In this document: piece after piece, positions 30,681-39,838 of the stretch
Layout of the letters: every line of letters begins with the position of its first letter
How positions within the stretch are numbered: the first letter of the stretch is position 1
Source of the DNA: Batillaria attramentaria
Taxonomy: Eukaryota > Mollusca > Gastropoda > Batillariidae
Length of the DNA stretch: 64,000 nt
Direction of reading: 5' to 3'
Assembly (NCBI GenBank): GCA_018292915.2
Contig: JACVVK020000055.1
Coordinates: forward strand, 2,274,501-2,338,500
The notes under the pieces: generated by a model
Databases searched by the model: none
What the model was told of the DNA's origin: nothing
Seen by the model: the letters and a program-made list of their open reading frames with translations, nothing else
Made by a program: the position numbers and the translations under genes

Positions 30681-31081
30681 TGTGTCTTTGTGTGTGTGCA
30701 CGCGTACATTAAAACATAATTTTGACGAAGTAAATATTCATTTATATGTTCTTGTACTAGCATGATCAAAACTTACATGAACCATTTTTAGAGACAATAC
30801 TATTATTTCAAAGTGTAACCAAAGACATATATACTGTTAAAAAAACAACGAAAAAACGCATAGTCAATCTGATGTTATTTCATTCGGGGCCAGGGGGAGA
30901 GAAACTGGCCTAGAACAGGAGGGGCTAGATTCTGGGCCAGGGGGAGTAGGAACTGGCCCAGGCCAGTTTAAACCCGGTGTAGCTTCTGGCCTAGTCCAGT
31001 TTCTACCCGGGTAGATTTGGGCCTAGGCCAGTTCCTGCGGGGTAGATTCTGGACGGGGTAGATTCTGGCCTGGTACACCGG

Positions 31082-31385
31082 GTCTGCCTGTAAAGTGCTG
31101 GGTGATGATCTGGCCGTAGGTCTGTCTGTAAAGTGCTGGGTGATGATCTGGCCGTAGGTCTGCCTGTAAAGTGCTGGGTGATGATCTGGCCGTAGGTCTG
31201 CCTGTAAAGTGCTGGGTGATGATCTGGCCGTAGGTCTGCCTGTAAAGTGCTGGGTGATGATCTGGCCGTAGGTCTGCCTGTAAAGTGCTGGGTGATGATC
31301 TGGCCGTAGGTCTGCCTGTAAAGTGCTGGGTGATGATCTGGCCGTAGGTCTGCCTGTAAAGTGCTGGGTGATGATCTGGCCGTAG
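31082..31385. repeat. 38 bp minisatellite between the two copies (8 units)
   Basis: 304 bp, exactly eight 38 bp units, from the right end of E2 to the left end of the next E1. This is the junction block of the tandem duplication. Confidence 0.95.
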
Positions 31386-31798
31386 CCGGTGTAACAGGCC
31401 AGAATCTACCCCTGGCCCCGAATCTACCCGGGTAGAAACTGGACTAGGCCAGTTTAAACCCGGGTAGTTTCTGGCCTAGGCCAGTTTCTACCCCCCTGGC
31501 CCCGAATCTACCCCCCTGGTCTGAGCTAAATTCGAATTCGTTGTACTGAGCTAAATTCACAATTTCACTACACCAGTTGCTACAGTGACTACTACTGAGT
31601 CGAACTGGTTGTACTGAGGAAATGCGCTGGTTGCGCTACCCCGCAAGCTTTTCCCTCTGACAGAAAACTGACACTGCCATTTATCTGGAAAACAGATCAG
31701 ATCACTTCAACGTCGTTCTCAGCGTTGCATAACCTTGTTATAAAGTTTCGTTTTAAATCGCTGGTATGTCTGTTTTATAGACCACAATATTTATCGTA

Positions 31799-32143
31799 TC
31801 GATACTCTGATATTCAGAATCCCACGTACTAAACTTTCTTCTGTTGACTGCCGAGCCTTCTCCTACGCTGGTCCAAAAGCCTGGAATTCGCTGCCTCTTT
31901 CTCTCCGCCAGTCAACCTCCCTCGAAACCTTCAAAACAAATCTAAAAACCTACCTGTTTTCATCTCAAAGCACCGTCTAACCTGCCTCCGTCTTTCTCCA
32001 TCTCCTTATAAAGTACCATACATGCAGTTGCCCTGGCCCTGAACCTTGACTCTTATCTGTACTTTTACCTGTACTTTTAGCGCTTAGAACTGCCTTATAA
32101 GTAGATTACAGCGCTATATAAATAAATAATAATTATTATTAAT
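31799..32143 (+). mobile_element. LINE 3' fragment (CR1/L2-type C-terminus), copy B
   Basis: Counterpart of 4288-4632 with the same KAWNSLPLSLR tail motif and ATT-rich end. Present in both E1 copies, so older than the duplication. Confidence 0.75.
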
Positions 32144-32264
32144 TAACATGTGCTTTCATCTGCAACTCAAGTTACTCAATTTTTTATGCAGATTGCTCTG
32201 ATGTTATACTGTTTGCATTAAAATTAATTTTAATTAACATCTCTATCTATCTCAGTCTTGTGTG

Positions 32265-35200
32265 ACAACGATTTTTTGGAATATCTTTTTAAGTTTGATT
32301 TTATTTGTCTTGTAGAAACGTTTGTTGATTGCGTCACTACTAATGTTTTTCCTCAGCATACTGCATTTTGCTCTCCAGCACAGAAGTTATCATATTTTGG
32401 TAGACCCTCTGGCGGCGTCGCAGTTTTTGTTAGAAATAGTATTTTGCCATATGTACAGAAGATCGAAGTTAGTTATGACAACATGGTTGTGCTAAATATT
32501 CGAAAAGACGTATTTTGCCTTCATAAGGATATCATACTTGTATGCACATACATACCGCCCGAGGGTTCGCCCTACTATAAAGTAAATGATGTTGATAATG
32601 GCATTAATGCTTTGGAGCAATGTCTGGCAGATTTAGCTGCTGACTATGATTCATATGTTCTGCTTTGTGGTGATTTTAATGCCAGAACAGCCAGTGTTTT
32701 TCCGCAGCTTGGTGACGTATGTATAGACCCCTTAAGGAGCTTGCACGATGAGCCAGGCTATAACAGGTCATCTGAAGATGCTAATGTAAATACGTATGGG
32801 AATTTGCTTCTCAATGTGTGTTCAATCTTTAATCTTGGTATTTTTAATGGAGTGTTTAATGGCGACTTCAGTGGTTGTTATACATACTTATCTGAATTTG
32901 GAAACAGTGTAGTTGATTACTTTCTTGCATCGGAAGATCTGTTTGTGACATTATTGAGCACGTGCAGAATGTTTGTAACTGAGAGAATAGAATCTGACCA
33001 CATGCCTTTAGAATTTTTATTTCAGGTCTCACAGCTCAGCAGCGTTAAACAAGGAAATTGTAAATCTGATTTTGATAACGTAAAGAGCTCTTCTAGGCTC
33101 AAGTGGCAAGCTGAACACGTACAGACGTTCCTTGATGCTGTCCATTCGCGTGAAACAGAAGCATGTCTTCAGGAGGCATCCCGTTTAATTGATACAGATG
33201 TGAATCAGGCACTCTGTCTGTTTAATACTTGTCTTATGTCGTGTGCACAATGCATGGAGAGACGTATAGCTAACAACCGTCATAGACAGAGAAATACTTG
33301 GTTTGATAAAGAATGTAAAGACTCTAAGAAGCTAGTCCAACGCCTTCTTCGTAAATTCCGTAAAACACATGACAGTAACTGTGCCCATGATTATCACAAG
33401 TCACGTAGAGAATATAAGCATCTTGTTAGACGAAAAAAGAAAGAACACAAGCACAAACAGAGAGATATTTTATTGAACTCTAAAAATCAACAGGAATTCT
33501 GGAAAAATATCAAAAATATAACATTAAAGCCTGCACTATCTAACAGCATCTCTGTTACAAACTGGTTTGAACATTTCAGCAGAGTATTAACAGTAGCTTC
33601 TGAAGTTCCAGACGGTATTAGTGATCACATGAACGATGTTGTAAATGACAATGATGCTGATGATGTACTGAACCATGCTATCACTTCAGATGAAATTATA
33701 CGAGCAATCCGAATGTTGGGAAACAACAAAGCCGCAGGTCCCGACAGAATCATTGGTGAAGTGTTTAAATATTCTGAAGGTGTATTTGTACCTTTTCTGG
33801 TGAATTTCTTCAATGCTTTGTTTTCGAATGGAATTTTTCCAGAGCAATGGACAGAGTCAATCATTTTTCCTCTGCACAAAAAGGGTGATGTGAACGACCC
33901 GAATAACTACAGAGGTATTTCTTTAATAGACGTCTGCAGCAAAATTTATACTTCAGTAATCAACAGTAGACTACAGAGATGGATTGAACTGCACGATAGT
34001 GTTGGTGAGGTACAAGCAGGTTTTAGAGAAGGTCGCTCAACGGTAGACCACATTTTTACTCTTTTTGCAATTGTACAGAAACAACTTGTATCCAATAGAA
34101 AATTGTACGTTGCGTTCATTGATTTTGAGAAAGCTTTTGATTCTGTATCTAGAAAGTTACTTTGGCCAATACTTGAACAAAATGGTATAAGAGGGAAACT
34201 CCTCAAATGTGTACGCAGCATGTATGAATCTGTTAAAGCCAGAGTTAGAGCTGGAGCTGAACTGACAGACTACATCCAGTGTAATCGTGGCGTGAAGCAG
34301 GGGGAAGTGTGTAGTCCTGTTCTTTTCTCATTGTTCATTAATGAGCTTGCCAAGGATATCATATCTAACGGCAAGCATGGTGCCACTCTGTCTCCAGAAC
34401 TGATAGAATTGTTTATTCTCCTATTTGCTGATGATATTGCGCTCATCTCGGAAACCCCAGTTGGTCTTCAACATCAGATAAATACATTGTATGCGTCTAC
34501 ACAGCGTCTTGAATTGAAAGTTAATATGAATAAAAGCAATGTGATTGTGTTTAGGAAGGGTGGGTATTTGGCGTCTAGAGAAAAATGGTTCTATGGAAAG
34601 TCAGAGATGAAAGTTGTCAATACATACAAGTATTTGGGTGTATATTTTTCTACAAAACTGTGTTTCAGCAACGCCTTGGATGATTTGACTACTCGAGCGA
34701 AAAAAGCATGTGTTGGCATTTTAAGTACCTTAAACAGACTCGACTGCCATTCTTTTGACACCTTCATTAGATTATTTGATGCCCAGGTGGTACCCATTCT
34801 CACTTACGCATCAGAGGTATGGGGTATTAGGAATGAAAATTCAGCTGTTGAAAAAATACATACCTTCGCTTTGAAAAGATACTTAAGAGTAGATCAGCGC
34901 ACACCAAATGACATGGTATATGGTGAAACTGGCAGGTATCCCTTGAATATTGCATGTTGTCTGCGTAGCATTAAATATTGGTTAAAATTGACAAGAATGG
35001 AGCCAACCCGTTTGCCATACAAAGCATATATTATGCTGTTCAATTTAGACTTAAAAGGCAAAAAAACGTGGGCGTCTGATGTTCGCAACTTTTTATCGAC
35101 TTATGGTTATGGTCATGTCTGGGATAGTCAAGGAGTTGAGCATGTGGATATATTTTTGCGAGATGTTAAACAACGATTGATAGACTGTAAGCTACAGGAC

Positions 35201-35777
35201 TGGCATGATCGTATTTGTAGCAAAGAGCGTTATTCTGTCTATAGAACATTTAAGACTGTCTGTGAACTGGAACCATATGTATCTTACACGTTTTGCAGGC
35301 ATGTAAAATGTATTCTTACCAAATTCAGACTGGGTGTCTCAGCGATTGCTACTCATAAGAACAGGTATTCATATCCTACTGGTACTACTGTCAAATGTGC
35401 AATGTGCCACATGGCGAATGAAGACGAAAAGCATTTTCTGTTGGTTTGTCCAGCGTATGACGATCTAAGAAATCTTTTAATCCCAGCCAAGTATTATAGC
35501 ACCCCGTCACTGTTTAGAGTGTCATTGTTGCTTGCGTGTAGAAATGAAACGATTGTAAAAAATGTGGCTGTGTACATATACAAAGCGCTCAAAAGGAGAG
35601 AAGTTGCACTTGGTTAATTGTGTTGATTCCTGTCATATTGTATCATAGTTATAGTCCAGTAGTAATGCAGTTTCATGTTTGTTACATAGAATCTGAATGT
35701 TCATGCTACCAGTGTCACTGTTCACACTCTTGTTGTGGGCCACTGGCCTAAAACAATAAAAACATTTGAGTCTTGAG
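32265..35777 (+). mobile_element. 5'-truncated non-LTR retrotransposon, copy B only
   Basis: Flanked by a 13 bp target duplication TCAGTCTTGTGTG (32252-32264 and 35778-35790). The uninterrupted target is present in copy A at 4742-4754. The 3' end has an AATAAA signal (near 35753) and ends ttgagtcttgag without a poly(A) run. The 5' end is cut inside the endonuclease domain. The clean duplication, open frame and empty site in copy A show that this insertion is recent. Confidence 0.92.
32267..35617 (+). CDS. Non-LTR retrotransposon endonuclease/reverse transcriptase, N-truncated
   Basis: About 1117 codons without a stop. Residue positions are counted from 32258. Endonuclease from the start to ~250 lacks its N-terminal strand but has GDFNAR (~136) and SDHMPL (~245). 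RT ~480-780: NNKAAGPDRI, NNYRGISLIDVCSKIY, AGFREGRSTVDHIF, FIDFEKAFD (~621), GVKQGEVCSPVLFSLFI (~679) and LFADDIAL with the catalytic FADD (~724). The C-terminal region has a CAMC...H....C knuckle (~1047) followed by PAYDDLR. The frame continues leftward across the target duplication with no ATG, so no authentic start exists here. The RT core looks intact, but the endonuclease is incomplete. The clade is not assigned. Confidence 0.9.
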   Translation, partial: NDFLEYLFKFDFICLVETFVDCVTTNVFPQHTAFCSPAQKLSYFGRPSGGVAVFVRNSILPYVQKIEVSYDNMVVLNIRKDVFCLHKDIILVCTYIPPEGSPYYKVNDVDNGINALEQCLADLAADYDSYVLLCGDFNARTASVFPQLGDVCIDPLRSLHDEPGYNRSSEDANVNTYGNLLLNVCSIFNLGIFNGVFNGDFSGCYTYLSEFGNSVVDYFLASEDLFVTLLSTCRMFVTERIESDHMPLEFLFQVSQLSSVKQGNCKSDFDNVKSSSRLKWQAEHVQTFLDAVHSRETEACLQEASRLIDTDVNQALCLFNTCLMSCAQCMERRIANNRHRQRNTWFDKECKDSKKLVQRLLRKFRKTHDSNCAHDYHKSRREYKHLVRRKKKEHKHKQRDILLNSKNQQEFWKNIKNITLKPALSNSISVTNWFEHFSRVLTVASEVPDGISDHMNDVVNDNDADDVLNHAITSDEIIRAIRMLGNNKAAGPDRIIGEVFKYSEGVFVPFLVNFFNALFSNGIFPEQWTESIIFPLHKKGDVNDPNNYRGISLIDVCSKIYTSVINSRLQRWIELHDSVGEVQAGFREGRSTVDHIFTLFAIVQKQLVSNRKLYVAFIDFEKAFDSVSRKLLWPILEQNGIRGKLLKCVRSMYESVKARVRAGAELTDYIQCNRGVKQGEVCSPVLFSLFINELAKDIISNGKHGATLSPELIELFILLFADDIALISETPVGLQHQINTLYASTQRLELKVNMNKSNVIVFRKGGYLASREKWFYGKSEMKVVNTYKYLGVYFSTKLCFSNALDDLTTRAKKACVGILSTLNRLDCHSFDTFIRLFDAQVVPILTYASEVWGIRNENSAVEKIHTFALKRYLRVDQRTPNDMVYGETGRYPLNIACCLRSIKYWLKLTRMEPTRLPYKAYIMLFNLDLKGKKTWASDVRNFLSTYGYGHVWDSQGVEHVDIFLRDVKQRLIDCKLQDWHDRICSKERYSVYRTFKTVCELEPYVSYTFCRHVKCILTKFRLGVSAIATHKNRYSYPTGTTVKCAMCHMANEDEKHFLLVCPAYDDLRNLLIPAKYYSTPSLFRVSLLLACRNETIVKNVAVYIYKALKRREVALG

Positions 35778-35783
35778 TCAGTC

Positions 35784-35784
<1 letters not shown>

Positions 35785-35830
<46 letters not shown>
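35785..35830. repeat. (TG)n microsatellite right of the LINE
   Basis: Counterpart of 4749-4818, about 24 bp shorter. The LINE entered at its left edge. Confidence 0.9.
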
Positions 35831-35832
<2 letters not shown>

Positions 35833-36089
35833 TGTACTAGCATGAACAAAACGTACATGAACCATTTTTAGAGACAATACTATTATTTCAAAGTGTAATC
35901 AAAGACATACACATGTATACTGTTCAAACAAAGAAACGCATAGTCAATCTGAAGTTATTTCATTCAGGGCCAGGGGGAGAGAAACTGGCCTAGAACAGGA
36001 GGGAGTAGATTCTGGGCCAGGGGGGATAGGAACTGGCCCAGGCCAGTTAAAACCGGTGTAGCTTCTGGCCTAGTCCAGTTTCTACCCGG

Positions 36090-36368
36090 TGTAGGATCCG
36101 GTCCGGTCCCCCCTCTGAAGTAGTCCCCCGGGGGACCAATTCGTGGCAAAAACTGCTCTATAATGGTCCCCCCTTAGACATCCAGCCTCGTTTTCGACTG
36201 GTCCCCCTGGGCGATTTTGGTCCCCCCTCGCATCCAAAATAGGCCCCCTCTCGAACTGGTCCCCCTCTTTTCTAACCAATGTAAGGGGGGACCATTATAG
36301 AGCAGTTTTTGCCACGAATTGGTCCCCCGGGGGACTACTTCAGAGGGGGGACCGGACCGGATGCTACA
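36090..36368. mobile_element. 279 bp foldback element with CCGG duplication, copy B only
   Basis: The two 87 bp arms are inverted copies with one mismatch (position 6). They start TGTAG(G/C)ATCCGGTCCGG and include a nested CCCCCGGGGG. CCGG is present on both sides (36086-36089, 36369-36372). In copy A the target is a single ctac-CCGG-gtag (5071-5082). TGTA ends and the CCGG target are the same as in E1/E2, so it is very likely mobilised by the same Ginger-like transposase. No coding capacity. Confidence 0.9.
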
Positions 36369-36443
36369 CCGGGTAGATTTGGGCCTAGACCAGTTCCTGC
36401 GGGGTAGATTTTGGACGGGGTAGATTCTGGCCTGGTACACCGG

Positions 36444-36875
36444 CACTCAATACATCACGTACGACACCACTACACTTCACATACGACACTGTTACATATC
36501 GACATATGACACCGACACATAATACATCACATACGACACCACTACGCTTCACATACGACACTGTTATATATCGACATATGACACCGACACTCAATACATC
36601 ACGTACGACACCACCACACTTCACATACGACACTGTTATATAGCGACATATGACACCGGCACTCAATACATCACGTACGACACCACTACACTTCGCATAC
36701 GACACTGTTATATATCGACATATGACACCGACACTCAATACATCACGTACGACACCACTACACTTCACACACGACTCTGCTATAGATATCGTCATATGAC
36801 ACCGACACTCAATACATCACGTACGACACCACCACACTTCACACACGACTCTGCTATAGATATCGACATACTTTC
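36444..36875. repeat. 72-74 bp minisatellite, copy B
   Basis: Counterpart of 5150-5583, six units. Confidence 0.9.
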
Positions 36876-37983
36876 ATCTTGAAGTCACACCTTTTTCCAT
36901 TCAATGACGTCATGGACGTACTGCATTTTGTTCAAACAAGGCAGAGGAAAGGGGCGGGGCTTGCCGAATGGAGTCGTCTATTGAGAGGCTGTTGCCACAC
37001 ACGGCACATTAGAACAAGAAAAGTATTTTGATTTTGTTCAATCACACTACGTAAGAAACATGTTTATAAAAATTCGCTTGGGTATTACTGACTTGAGATG
37101 TAACAAATTAAGGTATCAATCAATAACAAAAACAACAACAAAAAGAAAGAGAAATGCCCAGGCCTAGCTGAGGCTTCAGCTCGTGGTTTATGCGCACACA
37201 AAAACACACGAGTATCGAGTCTGCACATTTAAGCCCCGCGTCCACTGGCATACACAAAACGAATGGGAGCAGGTCTGCTTACAGGTCATAACCACGTGTT
37301 GCTAGACTGCTCGGGTCCTGAGTTCGTATCCCGGCTGGGGCCAAATAATTGTGCTGGCTTTTTCATTGTTGCCCCCGTGCTGCTAGACAGGTGAATACAG
37401 TGTCTTGTTGAGCGCAGGTAGTGAACATGTCTGTCTTCTCGCGTCCTCTACAGGCGTAAGGACATAAGTTGAGCGTGGGGGTCATGTTTGGTGTTTATTT
37501 CAGGTACCCTGTCTGGCGAGTGTGCTAGACTGTAGTGATTTTTGTTTTCATGAAAAAGAGTGATTTTCGTGCTTTTTGTGTTATGTAGGTGAAGGTGCAT
37601 GCCGGGCGGTCGCAAAAAGAAGCAAGCTGCCAGTGAAGCTGGGACCTTTTGCACAGAGGTCGAGCACAAGCGATGTCGATACCCTTCCGAAGTTTATGGT
37701 TTTTGTTTGTTGCAGATTGTTCGAAATCAGATGAAAGACAGACAGCCTGACAGACAGACACAGCATGTAACTAAGTCTAATAGTATTTGGTCTATCAGCA
37801 ATTTATCTGCTGGAAAAAGCGCACACAAGTGTACTTATTGTTCCGGTTTCTTATACTGACAAGTATTTTAACTCTAAATATTATCCTGTAGCCATTAGTC
37901 TGATTCAACCGACTCAGGACACCTAGTCTACAAAGTTTGTAGTATACGAACTACTGAGCCGTCTGAGCCAGGCCACCTATGAC
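36876..37983. other. Cargo left part, copy B, no gene recognised; SINE-like tail at 37283-37390
   Basis: As in copy A, with a 6 bp difference near 37280 and the frame MPGGRKKK... at 37599-37859. Confidence 0.45.
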
Positions 37984-38343
37984 AAATAAAAGCGACGTAA
38001 AAGGGACAGAAACCACTTAACTTTGACAAAGAACGGCACAGGTCGACGTTTCGGCTTTCGCCTTCTTCAGGACATAAACAAATGGGACAATAACTTCAAC
38101 ATACAAACACAAGGTAACTCTGCGGACGTACTGACATACACGGCGCGGGGGAAAAAAAAAAAAAAAAACGATGGGCGAGAAAAGGACCAGAAAAAATAGT
38201 AAAAATATCACAACACCCATCCTTTGGTGACAAAAGACCATGGACTGTGTGTGAAAAAAAAATGTTGGGCAGAAAAGAACAAAACAGAATAATAACTTTG
38301 TCAAAGTTAAGTGGTTTCTGTCCCTTTTACGTCGCTTTTATTT
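37984..38343. mobile_element. MITE-like element with ~48 bp inverted ends, copy B
   Basis: Same structure as 6697-7054. Contains the hammerhead-like motif at 38042-38073 (minus strand). Confidence 0.7.
38042..38073 (-). ncRNA. Hammerhead-ribozyme-like motif, copy B
   Basis: Same core as at 6754-6785. Confidence 0.35.
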
Positions 38344-38570
38344 GCTTAACTTGTAACCACTTCGCAGTCATTACCGTTTCCGTTTCTATTTCACCTATGA
38401 CAAGCTTCACGAGTTGGGTAGCGCGTTAATTGTGTATGCCAGTGGACACTGAGCTTTACTGACTCGTAGGGAGCAATTGAGCATACGTTGAAGGGGACAC
38501 TCAGACATCCCTGTAGTGTTCTACCTTTTATTGCTTTTCCTAAAGCGTGGTCACGCCTTCTTGTACAAAC

Positions 38571-39036
38571 CAGTTAGCTTTGATATCGTGGACAATAACC
38601 GTGTTACAACCACGCTTGTTGACATAAAGTGATGTTTAGGTGATAAACATTGTTTAAACGAAGAGAATGGTAGCAGAGAGCGGGGGGGGGGGGGGGAGGA
38701 GTTGGGGGTGGGGTGGTTGGGGTGCAGTGCAGTGTGGTCAGAAGGTGGGGGGGGGGGATGAGGGGAGGAGTGTAGCGTAACGGTCAGTGCCAGAGAGGAA
38801 ACTAAGCAGAACATGGGAGGGATGTCAGCGGAAGACCAAGATAAGGGATGGCAGGACTGGACTGTGGGTGGCGAGGCAGGGTGAGGGTTGGGAGGAGACA
38901 GCAATGTGAGTTAGTGCTGTGGTACTCAGTTCAGTTGGCTTGAGCGCAACGCAGCAGCAACATGTATCAAGAAAGTCAGTTAGCTTTGATGTCGTGGACG
39001 ATAACCGTGTTACAACACCGCTTGTTGACATAAAAA
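38571..39036. repeat. ~59 bp direct repeat pair around a G-rich spacer, copy B
   Basis: Counterpart of 7282-7746. Poly-G runs in the spacer differ in length from copy A. Confidence 0.7.
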
Positions 39037-39838
39037 CACACCCCACCTCCCTGCCCTTTCCATGTTGCACTATCAAGGCGTGTCGGTGTGCCATTAACAT
39101 CAATGAACAAGTGTTTGTCTCACACCTAACCGTCCAACCAAGTCTCTGTGCAATGCATTTCTGTATTCACGCATGAACCTGACAGGCGTAAGGACACAAA
39201 CTGACCTTAGGATCATGCAGGTTTTTTTTTTTTTTTTTTTTTGAGAACCCTGTTTGGCGGAGTGTGCTAGTTTGTAGTGAAAACGCGTGAGTTTTGTCAT
39301 TTAAAAAAAAAAAAATTATTGTGTAGGCCGAAGTGCATGCCGGGGGCCGCAACAAGAGGCACGCTGCCAGTGAAGCTGGGACTTTTTGCGCACAGGTCGG
39401 GCACATGTGACGCGAGTAGATTTGAGTTAACTGGCTTTCTGGCCTAAACAGACAGTAGACTTGCATTACTTCAGTGAGGACTGAGGGGAAAGGGGACATT
39501 CAGTTTTTATACTCCTGTCAGGTGCGTGCCCTTGAATGGTCTGTGCATGGTAGTTTTTTGTTTCTAAATTGAAGATTTTTTTTTTGGGGGGGGGGAGGGG
39601 GGTGACTATGATGCCCGAGGTTAATAGGGTGTCACGACCGTGTATGCTGCAAAGTGTAGGTGTAGGTGCGTGTTTTTTCGTAGCTCTCACTCACACGCAG
39701 TCGCACGACAGTTACTGACACCGAGACGCGCGTGGGTTCGCACCACCACAATATTATTGGCAAGACAAACAGTCATAGCATAACGCGTCAACAGTACAGT
39801 TACAACACACAAATGATATGAAGCTGAACAAACGGTGC

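Larger units (their letters stand above)
3875..31081. mobile_element. Composite CCGG-flanked unit, copy A (E1 + cargo + E2)
   Basis: Two related non-autonomous transposons in direct orientation (E1 3875-5149, E2 29747-31081) flank 24.6 kb (5150-29746). The left outer junction reads ccgtag-CCGG-TGTA and the right outer junction reads TACA-CCGG-gtctgcc. Remove everything between and the two halves rejoin inside the 38 bp minisatellite with one CCGG. Inner junctions also carry CCGG (CCGG-cactcaa and cattaa-CCGG). The structure looks like a composite transposon that moved using the outer ends of E1 and E2. The transposition step is inference; the junctions are read directly. No transposase is encoded in the unit. 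Confidence 0.6.
29747..31081. mobile_element. Non-autonomous CCGG-targeting (Ginger-like) transposon E2, copy A
   Basis: Same family and orientation as E1: CCGG-TGTAACAGGCCAG start and CTGGCCTGGTACA-CCGG end. It differs from E1 by having a 335 bp hAT-like insert and lacking the LINE 3' fragment, so E1 and E2 diverged before the 31 kb duplication. Its outer CCGG abuts the 38 bp minisatellite; its inner CCGG abuts cargo. Confidence 0.7.
31386..36443. mobile_element. Ginger-like transposon E1, copy B, with two insertions
   Basis: Same TGTA termini and CCGG flanks as in copy A. It contains the older LINE 3' fragment (31799-32143), then the LINE at 32265-35777 and the foldback element at 36090-36368. 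Confidence 0.7.

Noticed and set aside
32258..32266. TTG start for the LINE frame
   Set aside because: It lies in the target duplication and the preceding host sequence; the frame is open only because the LINE is 5'-truncated.
36385..36795. 136-codon minus-strand frame with a 24-residue repeat
   Set aside because: Generated by the 72 bp minisatellite (a multiple of three); no unique domain.
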